Assembly (NCBI GenBank): GCA_027490305.1
Contig: JAIXYI010000036.1
Coordinates: 124,001 to 188,000, forward strand
Source: Flavobacteriaceae bacterium
GTDB lineage: Bacteria > Bacteroidota > Bacteroidia > Flavobacteriales > Flavobacteriaceae
Length of the DNA stretch: 64,000 nucleotides
Direction of reading: 5' to 3'
Below, one piece after another: positions 1 through 8,639 of this stretch. The translations under genes and the position numbers were made by a program. The notes beneath the pieces were generated by a model. It saw only the letters and a list, made by a program, of their open reading frames with translations, was not told the DNA's origin and made no database searches. Position 1 is the first letter of the stretch; each line of letters starts with the position of its first letter.

Positions 1-8
1 AAAGCAAA

Positions 9-37
9 AGGGTTGTCGTCTGGCAGCCCTTTTTTTA
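9..37 (+). terminator. Rho-independent terminator of an upstream gene
   Basis: A 7-bp stem (AGGGTTG paired with CAGCCCT, one G-T wobble) with an 8-nt loop is followed by a run of six T. The gene it ends lies outside the window. Confidence 0.7.
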
Positions 38-67
38 TTGTTTGAAATAAGCGAAGTCGTACCTTTG
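38..67 (+). promoter_or_regulatory. rsgA promoter (Bacteroidota type)
   Basis: TTG at 38-40, a 19-nt spacer, then an exact TAnnTTTG element (TACCTTTG) at 60-67. This is the known Bacteroidota sigma-ABfr consensus. Only 4 nt separate the element from the rsgA start codon, so the mRNA is expected to be leaderless or nearly so. Confidence 0.7.
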
Positions 68-71
68 CGGC

Positions 72-1028
72 ATGACAGGAACCGTTTATAAGTCTACCGG
101 AAGCTGGTATGTAGTCAAAACCGATGACGGTCAGTTTCATGAATGCCGTATAAAAGGGAAGTTCCGTATCAAAGGAATCAAGAGCACCAATCCGGTGGCG
201 GTAGGCGACCGCGTCGATTTTGAATGGGAAGATGCAGGAGACGTGGTTCGGGGCGTGATCTATCACATCCACGACCGTGAGAATTACATCGTTCGTAAGT
301 CCGTAAATCTTTCCAAACAAGTCCATATCATTGCTTGTAACGTTGATACCCTGTTCCTGTTGGTGACGATCGACAACCCGGTCACCACCACGAGTTTCAT
401 CGACCGGTTCCTGGTTACGGCGGAAGCCTACGGAATCGAAGCCGTGCTGGTTTTCAACAAAATCGACACCCTCGACGGAGACGCCCTCGACGAACAACTG
501 TTCTTGCAATACATCTATTCACAGATCGGGTATACCTGCCTTCGGGTCTCGGCCACAACCGGCGCCGGAATCGACGGCCTCAAAGAGAGTATGAGTGGTA
601 AGACGAGCATGTTCTCTGGGCACTCGGGCGTAGGGAAGTCAACGTTGGTAAATGCCCTCGAACCCGGACTGAACCTCCGCACCAAAGAACTGTCGGAGCA
701 GCATGCACAGGGTCAACACACCACGACTTTTGCGGAGATGTTCGATCTTGGGTTTGGCGCCCGTATTATCGATACGCCCGGTATCCGCGGATTCGGCATA
801 GTTGATATGGAAAAAGACGAAATCGGCGACTACTTCCCCGAGTTTTTCCGCCTGAAGGAAGCGTGTCGTTTCAATAATTGCCTCCACCGCGAAGAACCCG
901 GGTGCGCTGTAAAGGAAGCACTCGAACGCGATGAGGTGGCCTGGTCGCGCTATAAAAGTTACACACAGTTGCTGGACGGTGACGAGGAAACGTACCGCAC
1001 CAAAGAGCAGGAACAGGAAGGCGACTAA
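72..1028 (+). CDS. rsgA: Ribosome small subunit-dependent GTPase A
   Basis: RsgA is a circularly permuted GTPase that checks and matures the 30S ribosomal subunit. An N-terminal OB-fold region (about residues 1-75) is followed by the G motifs in permuted order: NKID (129-132), P-loop GHSGVGKST (183-191) and DTPG (234-237). The C-terminal zinc knuckle uses C265, C270, H272 and C278. The length of 318 aa is normal. The first ATG gives the family's usual start (MTGTVYKSTGSWY), so it is kept although the promoter lies only 4 nt upstream. It abuts dtd with no gap, so the two are surely co-transcribed. Confidence 0.96.
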   Translation: MTGTVYKSTGSWYVVKTDDGQFHECRIKGKFRIKGIKSTNPVAVGDRVDFEWEDAGDVVRGVIYHIHDRENYIVRKSVNLSKQVHIIACNVDTLFLLVTIDNPVTTTSFIDRFLVTAEAYGIEAVLVFNKIDTLDGDALDEQLFLQYIYSQIGYTCLRVSATTGAGIDGLKESMSGKTSMFSGHSGVGKSTLVNALEPGLNLRTKELSEQHAQGQHTTTFAEMFDLGFGARIIDTPGIRGFGIVDMEKDEIGDYFPEFFRLKEACRFNNCLHREEPGCAVKEALERDEVAWSRYKSYTQLLDGDEETYRTKEQEQEGD

Positions 1029-1481
1029 ATGAGAAGCGTTATACAGCGGGTTTCGGAGGCATCGGTTACGGTAGAAGGTACCGTAGTAGCTGCTATTGGC
1101 ACCGGATTGCTGGTGCTGTTGGGCGTTGAGGAGGCTGATCAGCAGGAAGATGTGGTATGGTTGGCCGGAAAAATTGCCCAACTTCGTATTTTCAATGACG
1201 ATAACGGTGTCATGAACCGCTCGGTTGCCGACAGTGAGGGATCTATTATCGTCGTAAGCCAGTTCACCCTCCACGCCCAGACAAAGAAAGGGAATCGCCC
1301 GTCCTATATACGCGCGGCCCGACCCGAAACTGCCATCCCACTTTATGAGGCTTTTGTTCAGGAAGTCAAACAACTATCAGGCTGTCAGGTTCTTACAGGT
1401 GTTTTTGGAGCCGATATGAAAGTGCGGCTTTTAAACGACGGACCTGTTACGATTTTGATGGACACAAAAAATAGGGAGTAG
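1029..1481 (+). CDS. dtd: D-aminoacyl-tRNA deacylase
   Basis: Dtd hydrolyses D-aminoacyl-tRNAs and so keeps D-amino acids and misacylated glycine out of proteins. The family signatures are present: the [17 protein letters not shown] block around residues 78-94 (with the active-site threonine and the Gln-Phe segment) and the C-terminal [11 protein letters not shown] block near 135-145, which corresponds to the NxGPVT motif. The length of 150 aa is standard. Its ATG directly follows the rsgA stop codon, which points to translational coupling. Confidence 0.96.
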   Translation: MRSVIQRVSEASVTVEGTVVAAIGTGLLVLLGVEEADQQEDVVWLAGKIAQLRIFNDDNGVMNRSVADSEGSIIVVSQFTLHAQTKKGNRPSYIRAARPETAIPLYEAFVQEVKQLSGCQVLTGVFGADMKVRLLNDGPVTILMDTKNRE

Positions 1482-1534
1482 TTATCCTTTTTTTTCTACT
1501 TTAGGCTCTCGGAAAAGTGTATTCCTCGTGACCT

Positions 1535-3445
1535 ATGTATCGATTCTTATTTCTTTTCTGCCTACTCGGAGTAGGTTATTGCCAGGCCCAAGAAGTTAAA
1601 AAAGATGTCGCTTCACTGCCAGCGGAGTTGAAAGACAACGCCAATGCCGTCATTCGCTACGAAGGTTGGGACGTTACGATATCATCACAGCGTAGTATGA
1701 CTATTCACAGGCGGTGGGTGGTAACGGTTTTAAATGAGGAGGGACTCCGATTCGGACTTCCGGTTGAGGCCTACTCTAAATCGTATCGCATTACGTCAAT
1801 AGAAGCGACATTGTACGACAGTGAGGGTAAGGAAGTCAAGTCGTATAGAAAAAAGGACTTCCGGGATCACAGCAGAGCCGACGGCTTCTCTCTGTACACA
1901 GATGACCGTGTTATGTATCTTCCTTTTACACCGGCGTCATATCCGTTTACGATGGAGTTTGAATCGGACATCACGACATCCAATACTGCCGCTATTCCGG
2001 AATGGAGTCCGTTGAAAGCGTATATGGTTAGCACCGAACAAGCCTCTTTTCGGGTAGTGTATGACCCACAACTGGGGTTTGAGCAAAAGGAAGTCAATTT
2101 CGGACCTTCCTACCTTATTACGAAACAGGCTAAGACGGGCGAAAGCCTGTATACCGCTTCGAACTTGAAGGCGATCCGCTATGAGGATGCAGCACCGGAA
2201 TTTGACGTATTTGCTCCGACCGTGCATTCTAAAGTGAAAAAGTTCAGTTTGGAAGGGGTCGACGGTGAGGCCGGAGACTGGCACGACTTCGGCAGATTTA
2301 TGTATACCACTATGTTGGAAGGTTCGGACGCGTTGTCACCCGAAACCGTAGCCCGAACGAAAGCCCTCATCGCCAACGAAACCGATCCTTTGGTCATCGC
2401 CCGAAAAATTTACCGCTACGTCCAGGATCACACACGTTATGTAAATATCGCCGTCGGCTTGGGTGGCTTCAAACCGGTAGCCGCAAGAGACGTAGATCGA
2501 TTGGGATATGGGGATTGTAAGGCATTATCGAATTACACGCGGGCACTTCTGAAGGCAGTCGGGATCGAGTCGTATTACACCATCGTGCATGCTGACGCAG
2601 GTTCGAAGTACAGCCTCATGGACGACTTTGCTTCGGTGCAGGGAAATCACATTATACTTGCCCTTCCTGCGAACGATAAGATGGTGTGGATGGAATGTAC
2701 CAACCAGTCGATACCCTTCGGGTTCCAGGGCAGTTTTACCGATGACCGGACGGTACTGATCGTAAAACCAGAGGGCGGCGAACTCGTAAGAACCCATCGT
2801 TACAAGGTCGAAGACAACAAATCCAAAACCCAGGCACAATATACCCTTGACGCGGAAGGTAATTTGAAAGGGACGTTACGTGTTACGTCAACCGGACTTA
2901 TGTACGATCAGATCTATCAGGTAGCGACACTACCCAAGTTAGAACAGGAACGCTTCTACAAGGAGCGTTTTAGTAAGTTGAACGGCGTCCATCTCGACGA
3001 TATCAAACACACAAACGATCCAGACAGCGTGGTTTTTAATGAAGATATATCCCTCACCGTACCGTACTATGCCACGTCTTCAGGGGGCGCTTTTCTTTTT
3101 CCGGTAAATGCATTTGACCAAAAAGAAACAGGGTTACGCCGCTATAGAAGCCGTGCCCTTCCGTTTGAGATTACCAGGGGATACCAGGATGAAGACGAGT
3201 TCACCATCGCTATTCCTGAGGACTATAAAACAGAGGCCCTGCCCGAACCGTATGAATTGGTCGGGAAGTTCGGTGCCTATCATGCCAAAGTGACCCACGG
3301 GCCCAATGGGACGCTGGTATACCAAAGGCGGTTCTCGTTAAACGAAGGGGTATACGATCGCAGTGAATACGAGGCGTATCGATTATTTCGCGAACAGGTC
3401 GCGCAATACGATGCCGTCAAAATAGTAATAAGTAAAAAGTCGTAG
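1535..3445 (+). CDS. Secreted DUF3857 / transglutaminase-like protein (copy A)
   Basis: A 636-aa exported protein with a signal peptide (residues 1-19, ending in CQAQ), an N-terminal DUF3857 beta domain and a central transglutaminase-like fold. The cysteine-protease-type triad can be followed: C328 in YGDCKA, H372 in GNHIIL, and E387 in WMECT where many relatives have Asp. Proteins of this kind sit in the periplasm or outer envelope of Bacteroidota; their substrates are not known. It is followed 1 nt later by a paralogue of the same length. The triad residues suggest an active enzyme, but the reaction (peptide cleavage or transamidation) cannot be told from sequence. Confidence 0.85.
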   Translation: MYRFLFLFCLLGVGYCQAQEVKKDVASLPAELKDNANAVIRYEGWDVTISSQRSMTIHRRWVVTVLNEEGLRFGLPVEAYSKSYRITSIEATLYDSEGKEVKSYRKKDFRDHSRADGFSLYTDDRVMYLPFTPASYPFTMEFESDITTSNTAAIPEWSPLKAYMVSTEQASFRVVYDPQLGFEQKEVNFGPSYLITKQAKTGESLYTASNLKAIRYEDAAPEFDVFAPTVHSKVKKFSLEGVDGEAGDWHDFGRFMYTTMLEGSDALSPETVARTKALIANETDPLVIARKIYRYVQDHTRYVNIAVGLGGFKPVAARDVDRLGYGDCKALSNYTRALLKAVGIESYYTIVHADAGSKYSLMDDFASVQGNHIILALPANDKMVWMECTNQSIPFGFQGSFTDDRTVLIVKPEGGELVRTHRYKVEDNKSKTQAQYTLDAEGNLKGTLRVTSTGLMYDQIYQVATLPKLEQERFYKERFSKLNGVHLDDIKHTNDPDSVVFNEDISLTVPYYATSSGGAFLFPVNAFDQKETGLRRYRSRALPFEITRGYQDEDEFTIAIPEDYKTEALPEPYELVGKFGAYHAKVTHGPNGTLVYQRRFSLNEGVYDRSEYEAYRLFREQVAQYDAVKIVISKKS

Positions 3446-3446
3446 T

Positions 3447-5357
3447 ATGAAGCGTTATTTTCTTTTTTTGTTTTTCACAAGCTGTTTCCTTTCGGCCCAA
3501 AACTTTGAGTTGGGTAAGGTAACAATCGAAGAACTCAAGTCCACAAGCAGCGCCAAGGAACCCAATGCTGCTGCGGAAGTGTTGTTTGCAAAAGGCCATG
3601 CTTCGGTCGACTACAATAATGGGCTCGAATTGACGTATACCGTGCAGAAACGCATAAAAATCTATAAAAAAGAAGGTTACGACCAGGCGGATGTTTCGGT
3701 GCCTTTTTATGTGGGCGAATCCGTACGCGTGAGCGATGCGGTGACCTATAATCTGGAAAACGGACAGGTCGTCAAGACCAAACTCAAGAAAGAAAACGAA
3801 CTCATCGAAAAGGTGAGCAAGTATGTGAGCCGAAAGAAATTCACATTTCCCGCGGTACGCGAGGGCTCTATTATTGAGTATGAATACGTTTATACGACGT
3901 CGGAGTTTGTTTCAATACCCAATTGGAGTTTTCAGGATGAAATTCCGGTCAATTTCTCACAGTTTACATTGGTGACGCCCCGCGAACTGATATATACGCC
4001 CAATTTCAAAGGTTTTGTCGCGCCTGAAATTACCAGGGAAACCATTACCCGCTTTACCGACCCATATGATAAAGTGGTTTTTATGTTGAAAGATGTGCCA
4101 GCCCTGTTGGAGGAGCAATATGTCGATAACATAGACAATTACACCTCCAGTGTTCAGTATGAAATGTCTGATGTCAATTTCCCTGGATATACGACAGAAA
4201 AGTACCATCTTACGTGGGGGTCGCTTTTGAAATCAATCGCGAAGCACGAAGATTTTGGAGGCGAACTTAAGAAAAAAGGCTACTTCGAAGAAGAACTGGC
4301 CCCCGTCATCGCAGACCGTCTGGCCCCAAAGGATAAGATAGACGCCATCCTGGCCTTTGTTAAAGGGAAGATGAAGTGGAACGAAGAGACCGGTATATTT
4401 TGCGACAACGGCGTCAAAAAAGCCTATAAAGACAAAATAGGAAACATTTCGGAAATTAACCTGATGCTCACGGCCATGTTGCGACACGCAGGTTTAGACG
4501 CGGCGCCGGTCTTGGTCAGCACAAGGGATAATGGCGTGGCTTTTTTCCCCAGTCGCGGTACATTCGACTACGTGTTGGCCAGTGTAAAGGAAGGAGAGAC
4601 GTTTATCCTGTTGGACGCCTCCGACGAGTTCTCTTCGCCGGGCGTATTGCCCTTTAGAACCTTAAACTGGCAGGGCTATCGCTTGCGGGATGATGGGGCG
4701 TATCAGGTAATCGACGTCATACCCTCCACTTTTTCAAGGGAGAATATCTCTATGACAGCTTCATTGTCGGCAGACGGCGCGTTGCAAGGACAATTACGCC
4801 ACATGATGACAGACCAATGGGCACACCGTTTCCGCGAAGACCACAAGAACGAAAAGGAAGATCGGTATCTTGAGCGTTTGGAGAAGGAAATGAGCGGCAT
4901 TGAAATAAGCAACTATTCATCCGATGCTGCCGACGTTTCAAAACCGGCTTCTGAAGGATACGATTTCCGGAAGACAGCCGCCGCCGAAAAAATTGGCGAT
5001 AAACTCTATGTATCTCCCCTGTTTTTCCTAACCATGGACGAGAGTCCATTTAAATCCGAAACCCGTTCCTATCCGGTTAATTTCGGATTTCCGTTCGAGA
5101 AGCGTATGATCCTGAGTGTGAACCTGCCAGAAGGGTATGCGGTGGAAAGTGTGCCGCCCAATGTAAGCATGGTAGCAGATGAAGAACTGGGTGTTTTCAA
5201 GTTTGCGGTTTCCAATCAGGGCAACAAACTCCAGATTATGGTGACCACGACGATGAGTAAACCCTTTATCATCGCAGAGCATTACGGTATCTTGAAAACG
5301 TTTTTCCAAAGCATGATTGATAAAGAGAAAGAGAAGATCATCCTGAAAAAAGCGTAG
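3447..5357 (+). CDS. Secreted DUF3857 protein with degenerate transglutaminase site (copy B)
   Basis: A 636-aa exported paralogue of the preceding gene, with a signal peptide (MKRYFLFLFFTSCFLSAQ) and the same DUF3857 plus transglutaminase-like layout. The residues matching the triad of copy A are altered: S335 in GNISEIN replaces the nucleophilic Cys and Y375 in FDYVLA replaces the His, while D390 (LLDASD) remains. It is therefore probably a non-catalytic partner or binding protein. The start is 1 nt after the stop of copy A, so the two are co-translated and may act together. A fragment of a third paralogue follows. Confidence 0.85.
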   Translation: MKRYFLFLFFTSCFLSAQNFELGKVTIEELKSTSSAKEPNAAAEVLFAKGHASVDYNNGLELTYTVQKRIKIYKKEGYDQADVSVPFYVGESVRVSDAVTYNLENGQVVKTKLKKENELIEKVSKYVSRKKFTFPAVREGSIIEYEYVYTTSEFVSIPNWSFQDEIPVNFSQFTLVTPRELIYTPNFKGFVAPEITRETITRFTDPYDKVVFMLKDVPALLEEQYVDNIDNYTSSVQYEMSDVNFPGYTTEKYHLTWGSLLKSIAKHEDFGGELKKKGYFEEELAPVIADRLAPKDKIDAILAFVKGKMKWNEETGIFCDNGVKKAYKDKIGNISEINLMLTAMLRHAGLDAAPVLVSTRDNGVAFFPSRGTFDYVLASVKEGETFILLDASDEFSSPGVLPFRTLNWQGYRLRDDGAYQVIDVIPSTFSRENISMTASLSADGALQGQLRHMMTDQWAHRFREDHKNEKEDRYLERLEKEMSGIEISNYSSDAADVSKPASEGYDFRKTAAAEKIGDKLYVSPLFFLTMDESPFKSETRSYPVNFGFPFEKRMILSVNLPEGYAVESVPPNVSMVADEELGVFKFAVSNQGNKLQIMVTTTMSKPFIIAEHYGILKTFFQSMIDKEKEKIILKKA

Positions 5358-5391
5358 TAAATACGATTGTTTCGGTATAGGTCCAGGATTG

Positions 5392-5496
5392 TAAAAGCCG
5401 GCCTTGCTAACCGCTGATTTTTATCCGATATTGCAGGAGTTTTACGCACGGATGATTGCCAGCCAACAGCAGAAGATCGTCCTCAAAAAAGCCTGA
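5392..5496 (+). pseudogene. Remnant of a third DUF3857 gene (C-terminal tail only)
   Basis: This stretch has an open frame directly after a TAA at 5392-5394. It reads KPALLTADFYPILQEF, then YARMIASQQQKIVLKKA and a TGA at 5494-5496. It aligns nearly residue for residue with the last 32 residues of copy B (KPFIIAEHYGILKTFF, then QSMIDKEKEKIILKKA), with one inserted residue. There is no start codon near its beginning and nothing recognisable upstream, so it is the surviving 3' end of a deleted tandem paralogue. The mazG start codon lies 1 nt after its stop, which suggests it was once the gene just before mazG. Confidence 0.8.
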
Positions 5497-5497
5497 C

Positions 5498-5824
5498 ATG
5501 GATATACGGAACGCCCAGTTGGACGTTGACAATTGGATCAAGACCCACGGGGTCCGGTATTTCAATGAACTGACCAATATGGCCCAGCTTACGGAGGAAG
5601 TAGGCGAAGTGGCCCGCATCATCGCCCGACGATACGGAGAACAGTCTGAGAAGGAAAGCGACCGAAACAAAGACTTGGGGGAAGAACTGGCCGATGTGGT
5701 GTTCGTCGTACTGTGCCTGGCCAATCAAACCGGTGTGGACCTACAGGCGGCATTCGACCGCAAAATGGACGTCAAGACCAAACGCGACCACGACCGGCAC
5801 CACGGCAACGAAAAACTGCGCTGA
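5498..5824 (+). CDS. MazG-like nucleotide pyrophosphohydrolase
   Basis: A 108-aa all-alpha NTP pyrophosphohydrolase of the MazG/iMazG type, which hydrolyses (d)NTPs to monophosphate and pyrophosphate (nucleotide-pool housecleaning). The Mg-binding signature is seen as TEEVGE (about residues 29-34) and EELADV (about 57-62), the EExxE and ExxD pattern. The frame is open from 5456, but the conserved start MDIRNAQ begins at 5498 and the earlier residues overlap the DUF3857 remnant in another frame, so 5498 is chosen. It is followed 4 nt later by aroA. Confidence 0.88.
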   Translation: MDIRNAQLDVDNWIKTHGVRYFNELTNMAQLTEEVGEVARIIARRYGEQSEKESDRNKDLGEELADVVFVVLCLANQTGVDLQAAFDRKMDVKTKRDHDRHHGNEKLR

Positions 5825-5828
5825 TCCA

Positions 5829-7058
5829 ATGGATCTTCGCCTCTCGGCCGCACAACTGTCATCCGGTACCACCATCATCCGGATCGCGGGCTCCAAATCA
5901 GAGACCAATCGTTTGCTGCTGCTACAGGCCTTGTGTCCCTCTTTACAAATCGATAATGCATCCGATTCCGACGATTCCATGGCTATGCGCAACGGCATCG
6001 CGCAAACCAACGGTACGGTCGACGTCGGACATGCCGGAACCGCCATGCGCTTTCTCACAGCCTTTTACGCCGTTACCCCGGGAACCGATGTTGTTCTCAC
6101 CGGCTCCGCGCGTATGAAACACCGGCCTATTGGCATCCTGGTCGACGCCCTCCGGCAACTCGGAGCGGATGTCCGGTATGAAGAAGAAGACGGCTTTCCC
6201 CCGCTACGCATCCGGGGTCGCAGCATCAACCGCCATCAAACGGTGGTCAGGGCCGATGTGAGCAGCCAATACCTCTCCGCATTGGCACTGGTAGCGCCGG
6301 CACTGCCAAACGGCATCGAAATCCGGCTGGAAGGAACCCTGACATCGGCTTCCTATCTCATGATGACGCTGTCGCTACTCGAAAGAGTGGGCGTAACCGT
6401 TACATTTAATGACCAAACGATTCGCATACTCCCAACTCCCATTCAGCCCATCACAATTACCGTCGAATCGGATTGGTCGTCGGCTTCCTACTTCTATTCC
6501 GTCGTCGCTTTGTCGCCAAAAGGAACCCAGTTGGTGTTGTCGTCCTTTCGTAACGACAGTCGACAGGGTGATCGGGCCGTGGCCGACTTCTACGAGCGTT
6601 TCGGCGTCGAGACGACGTTTCATGAAGACGGACACATCGTTCTCTCAAAAGTAGCTGATGTCGCCGGAGGCCTGGAACTCGATTTGTCTAATACACCGGA
6701 TATCGCACAAACCATCGCGGTTACCTGCCGTGGACTGGGCATGCGATGTGATCTCTACGGATTGCATACATTGAAAATCAAGGAAACCGACCGTCTGGTG
6801 GCCCTTCAGCACGAATTGGCGGCAACGGGTGCTTCGGTTCGGGTAACGGACGCAAGTTTCCATCTGGATGCATCCGGGCCACTTCCAGACACGATTCATG
6901 TAGCCACGTACCACGACCATCGTATGGCGCTTTCGTTTGCACCATTGGCGGTAAAGACGACTGTTATCATCAAGGATGCAGGGGTGGTGTCAAAATCCTA
7001 TCCGGCATTCTGGAACGATTTGGCGCAAATAGGGGTCGATATTTCCACCATCGCCTAA
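5829..7058 (+). CDS. aroA: 3-phosphoshikimate 1-carboxyvinyltransferase (EPSP synthase)
   Basis: AroA joins PEP to shikimate-3-phosphate in the sixth step of the shikimate pathway to chorismate and the aromatic amino acids. Family blocks are present in order: GSKSETNRLLLL near the N-terminus, GHAGTAMRFLTA, SSQYLSALAL, SNTPDIAQTIAV with the catalytic Asp, KETDRLVAL and YHDHRMALSF. The protein is 409 aa, a little short for the family but usual in flavobacteria. The frame is open upstream to 5694 inside mazG; the ATG at 5829 is chosen because the product starts directly with the first beta strand and sits 4 nt after mazG. Confidence 0.95.
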   Translation: MDLRLSAAQLSSGTTIIRIAGSKSETNRLLLLQALCPSLQIDNASDSDDSMAMRNGIAQTNGTVDVGHAGTAMRFLTAFYAVTPGTDVVLTGSARMKHRPIGILVDALRQLGADVRYEEEDGFPPLRIRGRSINRHQTVVRADVSSQYLSALALVAPALPNGIEIRLEGTLTSASYLMMTLSLLERVGVTVTFNDQTIRILPTPIQPITITVESDWSSASYFYSVVALSPKGTQLVLSSFRNDSRQGDRAVADFYERFGVETTFHEDGHIVLSKVADVAGGLELDLSNTPDIAQTIAVTCRGLGMRCDLYGLHTLKIKETDRLVALQHELAATGASVRVTDASFHLDASGPLPDTIHVATYHDHRMALSFAPLAVKTTVIIKDAGVVSKSYPAFWNDLAQIGVDISTIA

Positions 7059-7086
7059 AACAGTTTCCAAAAAATACCCAAAACAC

Positions 7087-7118
7087 TTGACAACGCCTCC
7101 GGCGCCATCGTATATTTG
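7087..7118 (+). promoter_or_regulatory. queA promoter
   Basis: TTG at 7087-7089, 21-nt spacer, TATATTTG at 7111-7118 (exact TAnnTTTG). The start codon is 18 nt further on, so queA has its own promoter with a short leader. Confidence 0.65.
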
Positions 7119-7136
7119 CCCGCTAAAAAACTGTAA

Positions 7137-8186
7137 ATGAAATTATCCAACTTCAATTTCAACCTTCCAAAAGAACTACTTGCCGAATACCCCGTTGAAA
7201 ACCGCGATGAGTCTCGCCTCATGGTCATCGACCGTAAGACAAAGACTATCGAACATAAAATGTTTAAAGACCTGATCGATTACTTCGATGAAGGCGACGT
7301 TTTCATCCTTAACAATACAAAAGTCTTCCCAGCCCGTCTCTACGGAAACAAAGAGAAAACCGGCGCCCGCATCGAGGTGTTCCTCCTTCGGGAACTGAAT
7401 GCGGAACAACGCCTGTGGGATGTATTGGTCGATCCGGCACGTAAGATTCGTATTGGCAACAAGTTGTATTTTGGGGATGACGATTCGCTTGTGGCGGAAG
7501 TAATCGATAATACGACTTCCCGTGGGCGAACGCTGCGATTCCTGTACGACGGTTCGTATGATGAGTTTCGCAATAAGTTGACGGAGTTGGGTGAAACGCC
7601 CATCCCGAAGTATATCAACCGCGAAGTGGTACCGGAAGATGCCGAACGCTACCAGACGATTTATGCCAAAGAAGAAGGAGCGGTAGCCGCGCCGACTGCA
7701 GGTTTGCACTTTTCGAAGCACCTGCTGAAGCGGATGGAAATCAAAGGGGTGAATTTCGCTGAGATTACGCTTCACGTCGGACTCGGAACCTTCAATCCGG
7801 TTGAGGTGGAAGATCTGTCCAAACACAAGATGGATTCAGAAGAGCTTCGCATTACCCAGGAAGCCTGTGATATCGTCAATCAAGCAAAAGAGGAAAAGAA
7901 AAAAGTATGTGCGGTAGGCACCACGACGATGCGCGCCATTGAAAGTTCGGTTTCATCTTCGCGTAACCTCAATCCGTATGAAGGTTGGACAAACAAGTTC
8001 ATTTTTCCTCCCTACGATTTTAGTATCGCCGACTGTATGATTACCAATTTCCATACACCGAAGTCGACATTGCTAATGATGATCTCCGCGTTCATGGGCC
8101 ACGACTTGATGAAGAAAGCGTACGAAGAAGCGGTCAAAGAAGGCTACCGCTTCTACTCGTATGGTGACGCGATGCTTATTCTATAA
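7137..8186 (+). CDS. queA: S-adenosylmethionine:tRNA ribosyltransferase-isomerase
   Basis: QueA transfers and isomerises the ribosyl group of SAM onto 7-aminomethyl-7-deazaguanine in tRNA to give epoxyqueuosine. The 349-aa product begins with the family signature ([21 protein letters not shown]) and has the conserved [11 protein letters not shown] block near residue 183 and the C-terminal [14 protein letters not shown] block. The gene is monocistronic between its own promoter and a strong terminator. queE, for an earlier step of the same deazaguanine pathway, lies about 2.4 kb downstream on the other strand. Confidence 0.96.
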   Translation: MKLSNFNFNLPKELLAEYPVENRDESRLMVIDRKTKTIEHKMFKDLIDYFDEGDVFILNNTKVFPARLYGNKEKTGARIEVFLLRELNAEQRLWDVLVDPARKIRIGNKLYFGDDDSLVAEVIDNTTSRGRTLRFLYDGSYDEFRNKLTELGETPIPKYINREVVPEDAERYQTIYAKEEGAVAAPTAGLHFSKHLLKRMEIKGVNFAEITLHVGLGTFNPVEVEDLSKHKMDSEELRITQEACDIVNQAKEEKKKVCAVGTTTMRAIESSVSSSRNLNPYEGWTNKFIFPPYDFSIADCMITNFHTPKSTLLMMISAFMGHDLMKKAYEEAVKEGYRFYSYGDAMLIL

Positions 8187-8201
8187 GTAGTAGATCCGTA
8201 G

Positions 8202-8237
8202 AAAAAAAGGCGATACAACTGTATCGCCTTTCTTTTT
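8202..8237. terminator. Bidirectional terminator between queA and a small acidic-protein gene
   Basis: A perfect 8-bp stem (GGCGATAC with GTATCGCC) and a 4-nt loop are flanked by seven A on the left and a T-rich run on the right, so it can end transcription from both converging genes. Confidence 0.85.
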
Positions 8238-8530
8238 TAGAGGCCCAGACCCGGTAGGGAAGTAGACCGGTCATCGGGTGTTTCGTCATCGGATGTATAC
8301 CCCGGGTCATCACTTTCATCGTCTTGGTTCAGATCAGTGTCGATACCGTCTTCCTGTCCTTGCTCTTCCGGGTTAGGGTTGGTATCGAAACCTTCTTCTG
8401 TGCCTTCAGATGGTCCCATAGGTCCGCCCACGTCCTGGCCCGACACACGTGAGTCATTGCGTTCATTCATTGCGTCATCGTTGCGGTTTCCCAGATTTTG
8501 AGAGGCACCGCGGTTGTTGGAAGTTTCCAT
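8237..8530 (-). CDS. Small acidic, probably disordered protein
   Basis: A 97-aa protein made almost wholly of D, E, N, G, S, P and T, with no hydrophobic core, signal peptide or known domain. Repeated NPNPEEQ- and DxxLNQDDESDD-like stretches suggest an intrinsically disordered polypeptide. A promoter element (TATCTTTG) lies upstream and a terminator downstream, so it is a real transcription unit. I do not recognise a function; disordered acidic proteins like this are common in flavobacteria and are sometimes stress-related, but that is only a guess. Confidence 0.65.
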   Translation of the reverse strand: METSNNRGASQNLGNRNDDAMNERNDSRVSGQDVGGPMGPSEGTEEGFDTNPNPEEQGQEDGIDTDLNQDDESDDPGYTSDDETPDDRSTSLPGLGL

Positions 8531-8571
8531 AGCATAAGAGTTTAGTGTATTACATTACTCGAGTAGTATTT

Positions 8572-8579
8572 CAAAGATA
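8572..8579 (-). promoter_or_regulatory. -7 element of the small acidic-protein gene
   Basis: The reverse strand reads TATCTTTG, an exact TAnnTTTG, 41 nt before the start codon at 8530. No convincing TTG box was found at the expected distance. Confidence 0.5.
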
Positions 8580-8639
8580 GAAATGCCGAAACCCCACGAG
8601 TTTACACCAAACAGTCAGAATGTTGCACGTTGGCGCGCT

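Noticed and set aside
639..1373. Long open frame on the reverse strand across rsgA and dtd
   Set aside because: It lies opposite two well-identified genes, has no domain and no promoter; it is a shadow frame.
5456..5497. N-terminal extension of the MazG-like protein
   Set aside because: These codons overlap the DUF3857 remnant in another frame, and relatives begin at MDIRNAQ (5498).
5694..5828. 45-codon extension of aroA inside mazG
   Set aside because: It is out of frame with mazG, low in similarity to AroA, and the ATG at 5829 fits the family start.
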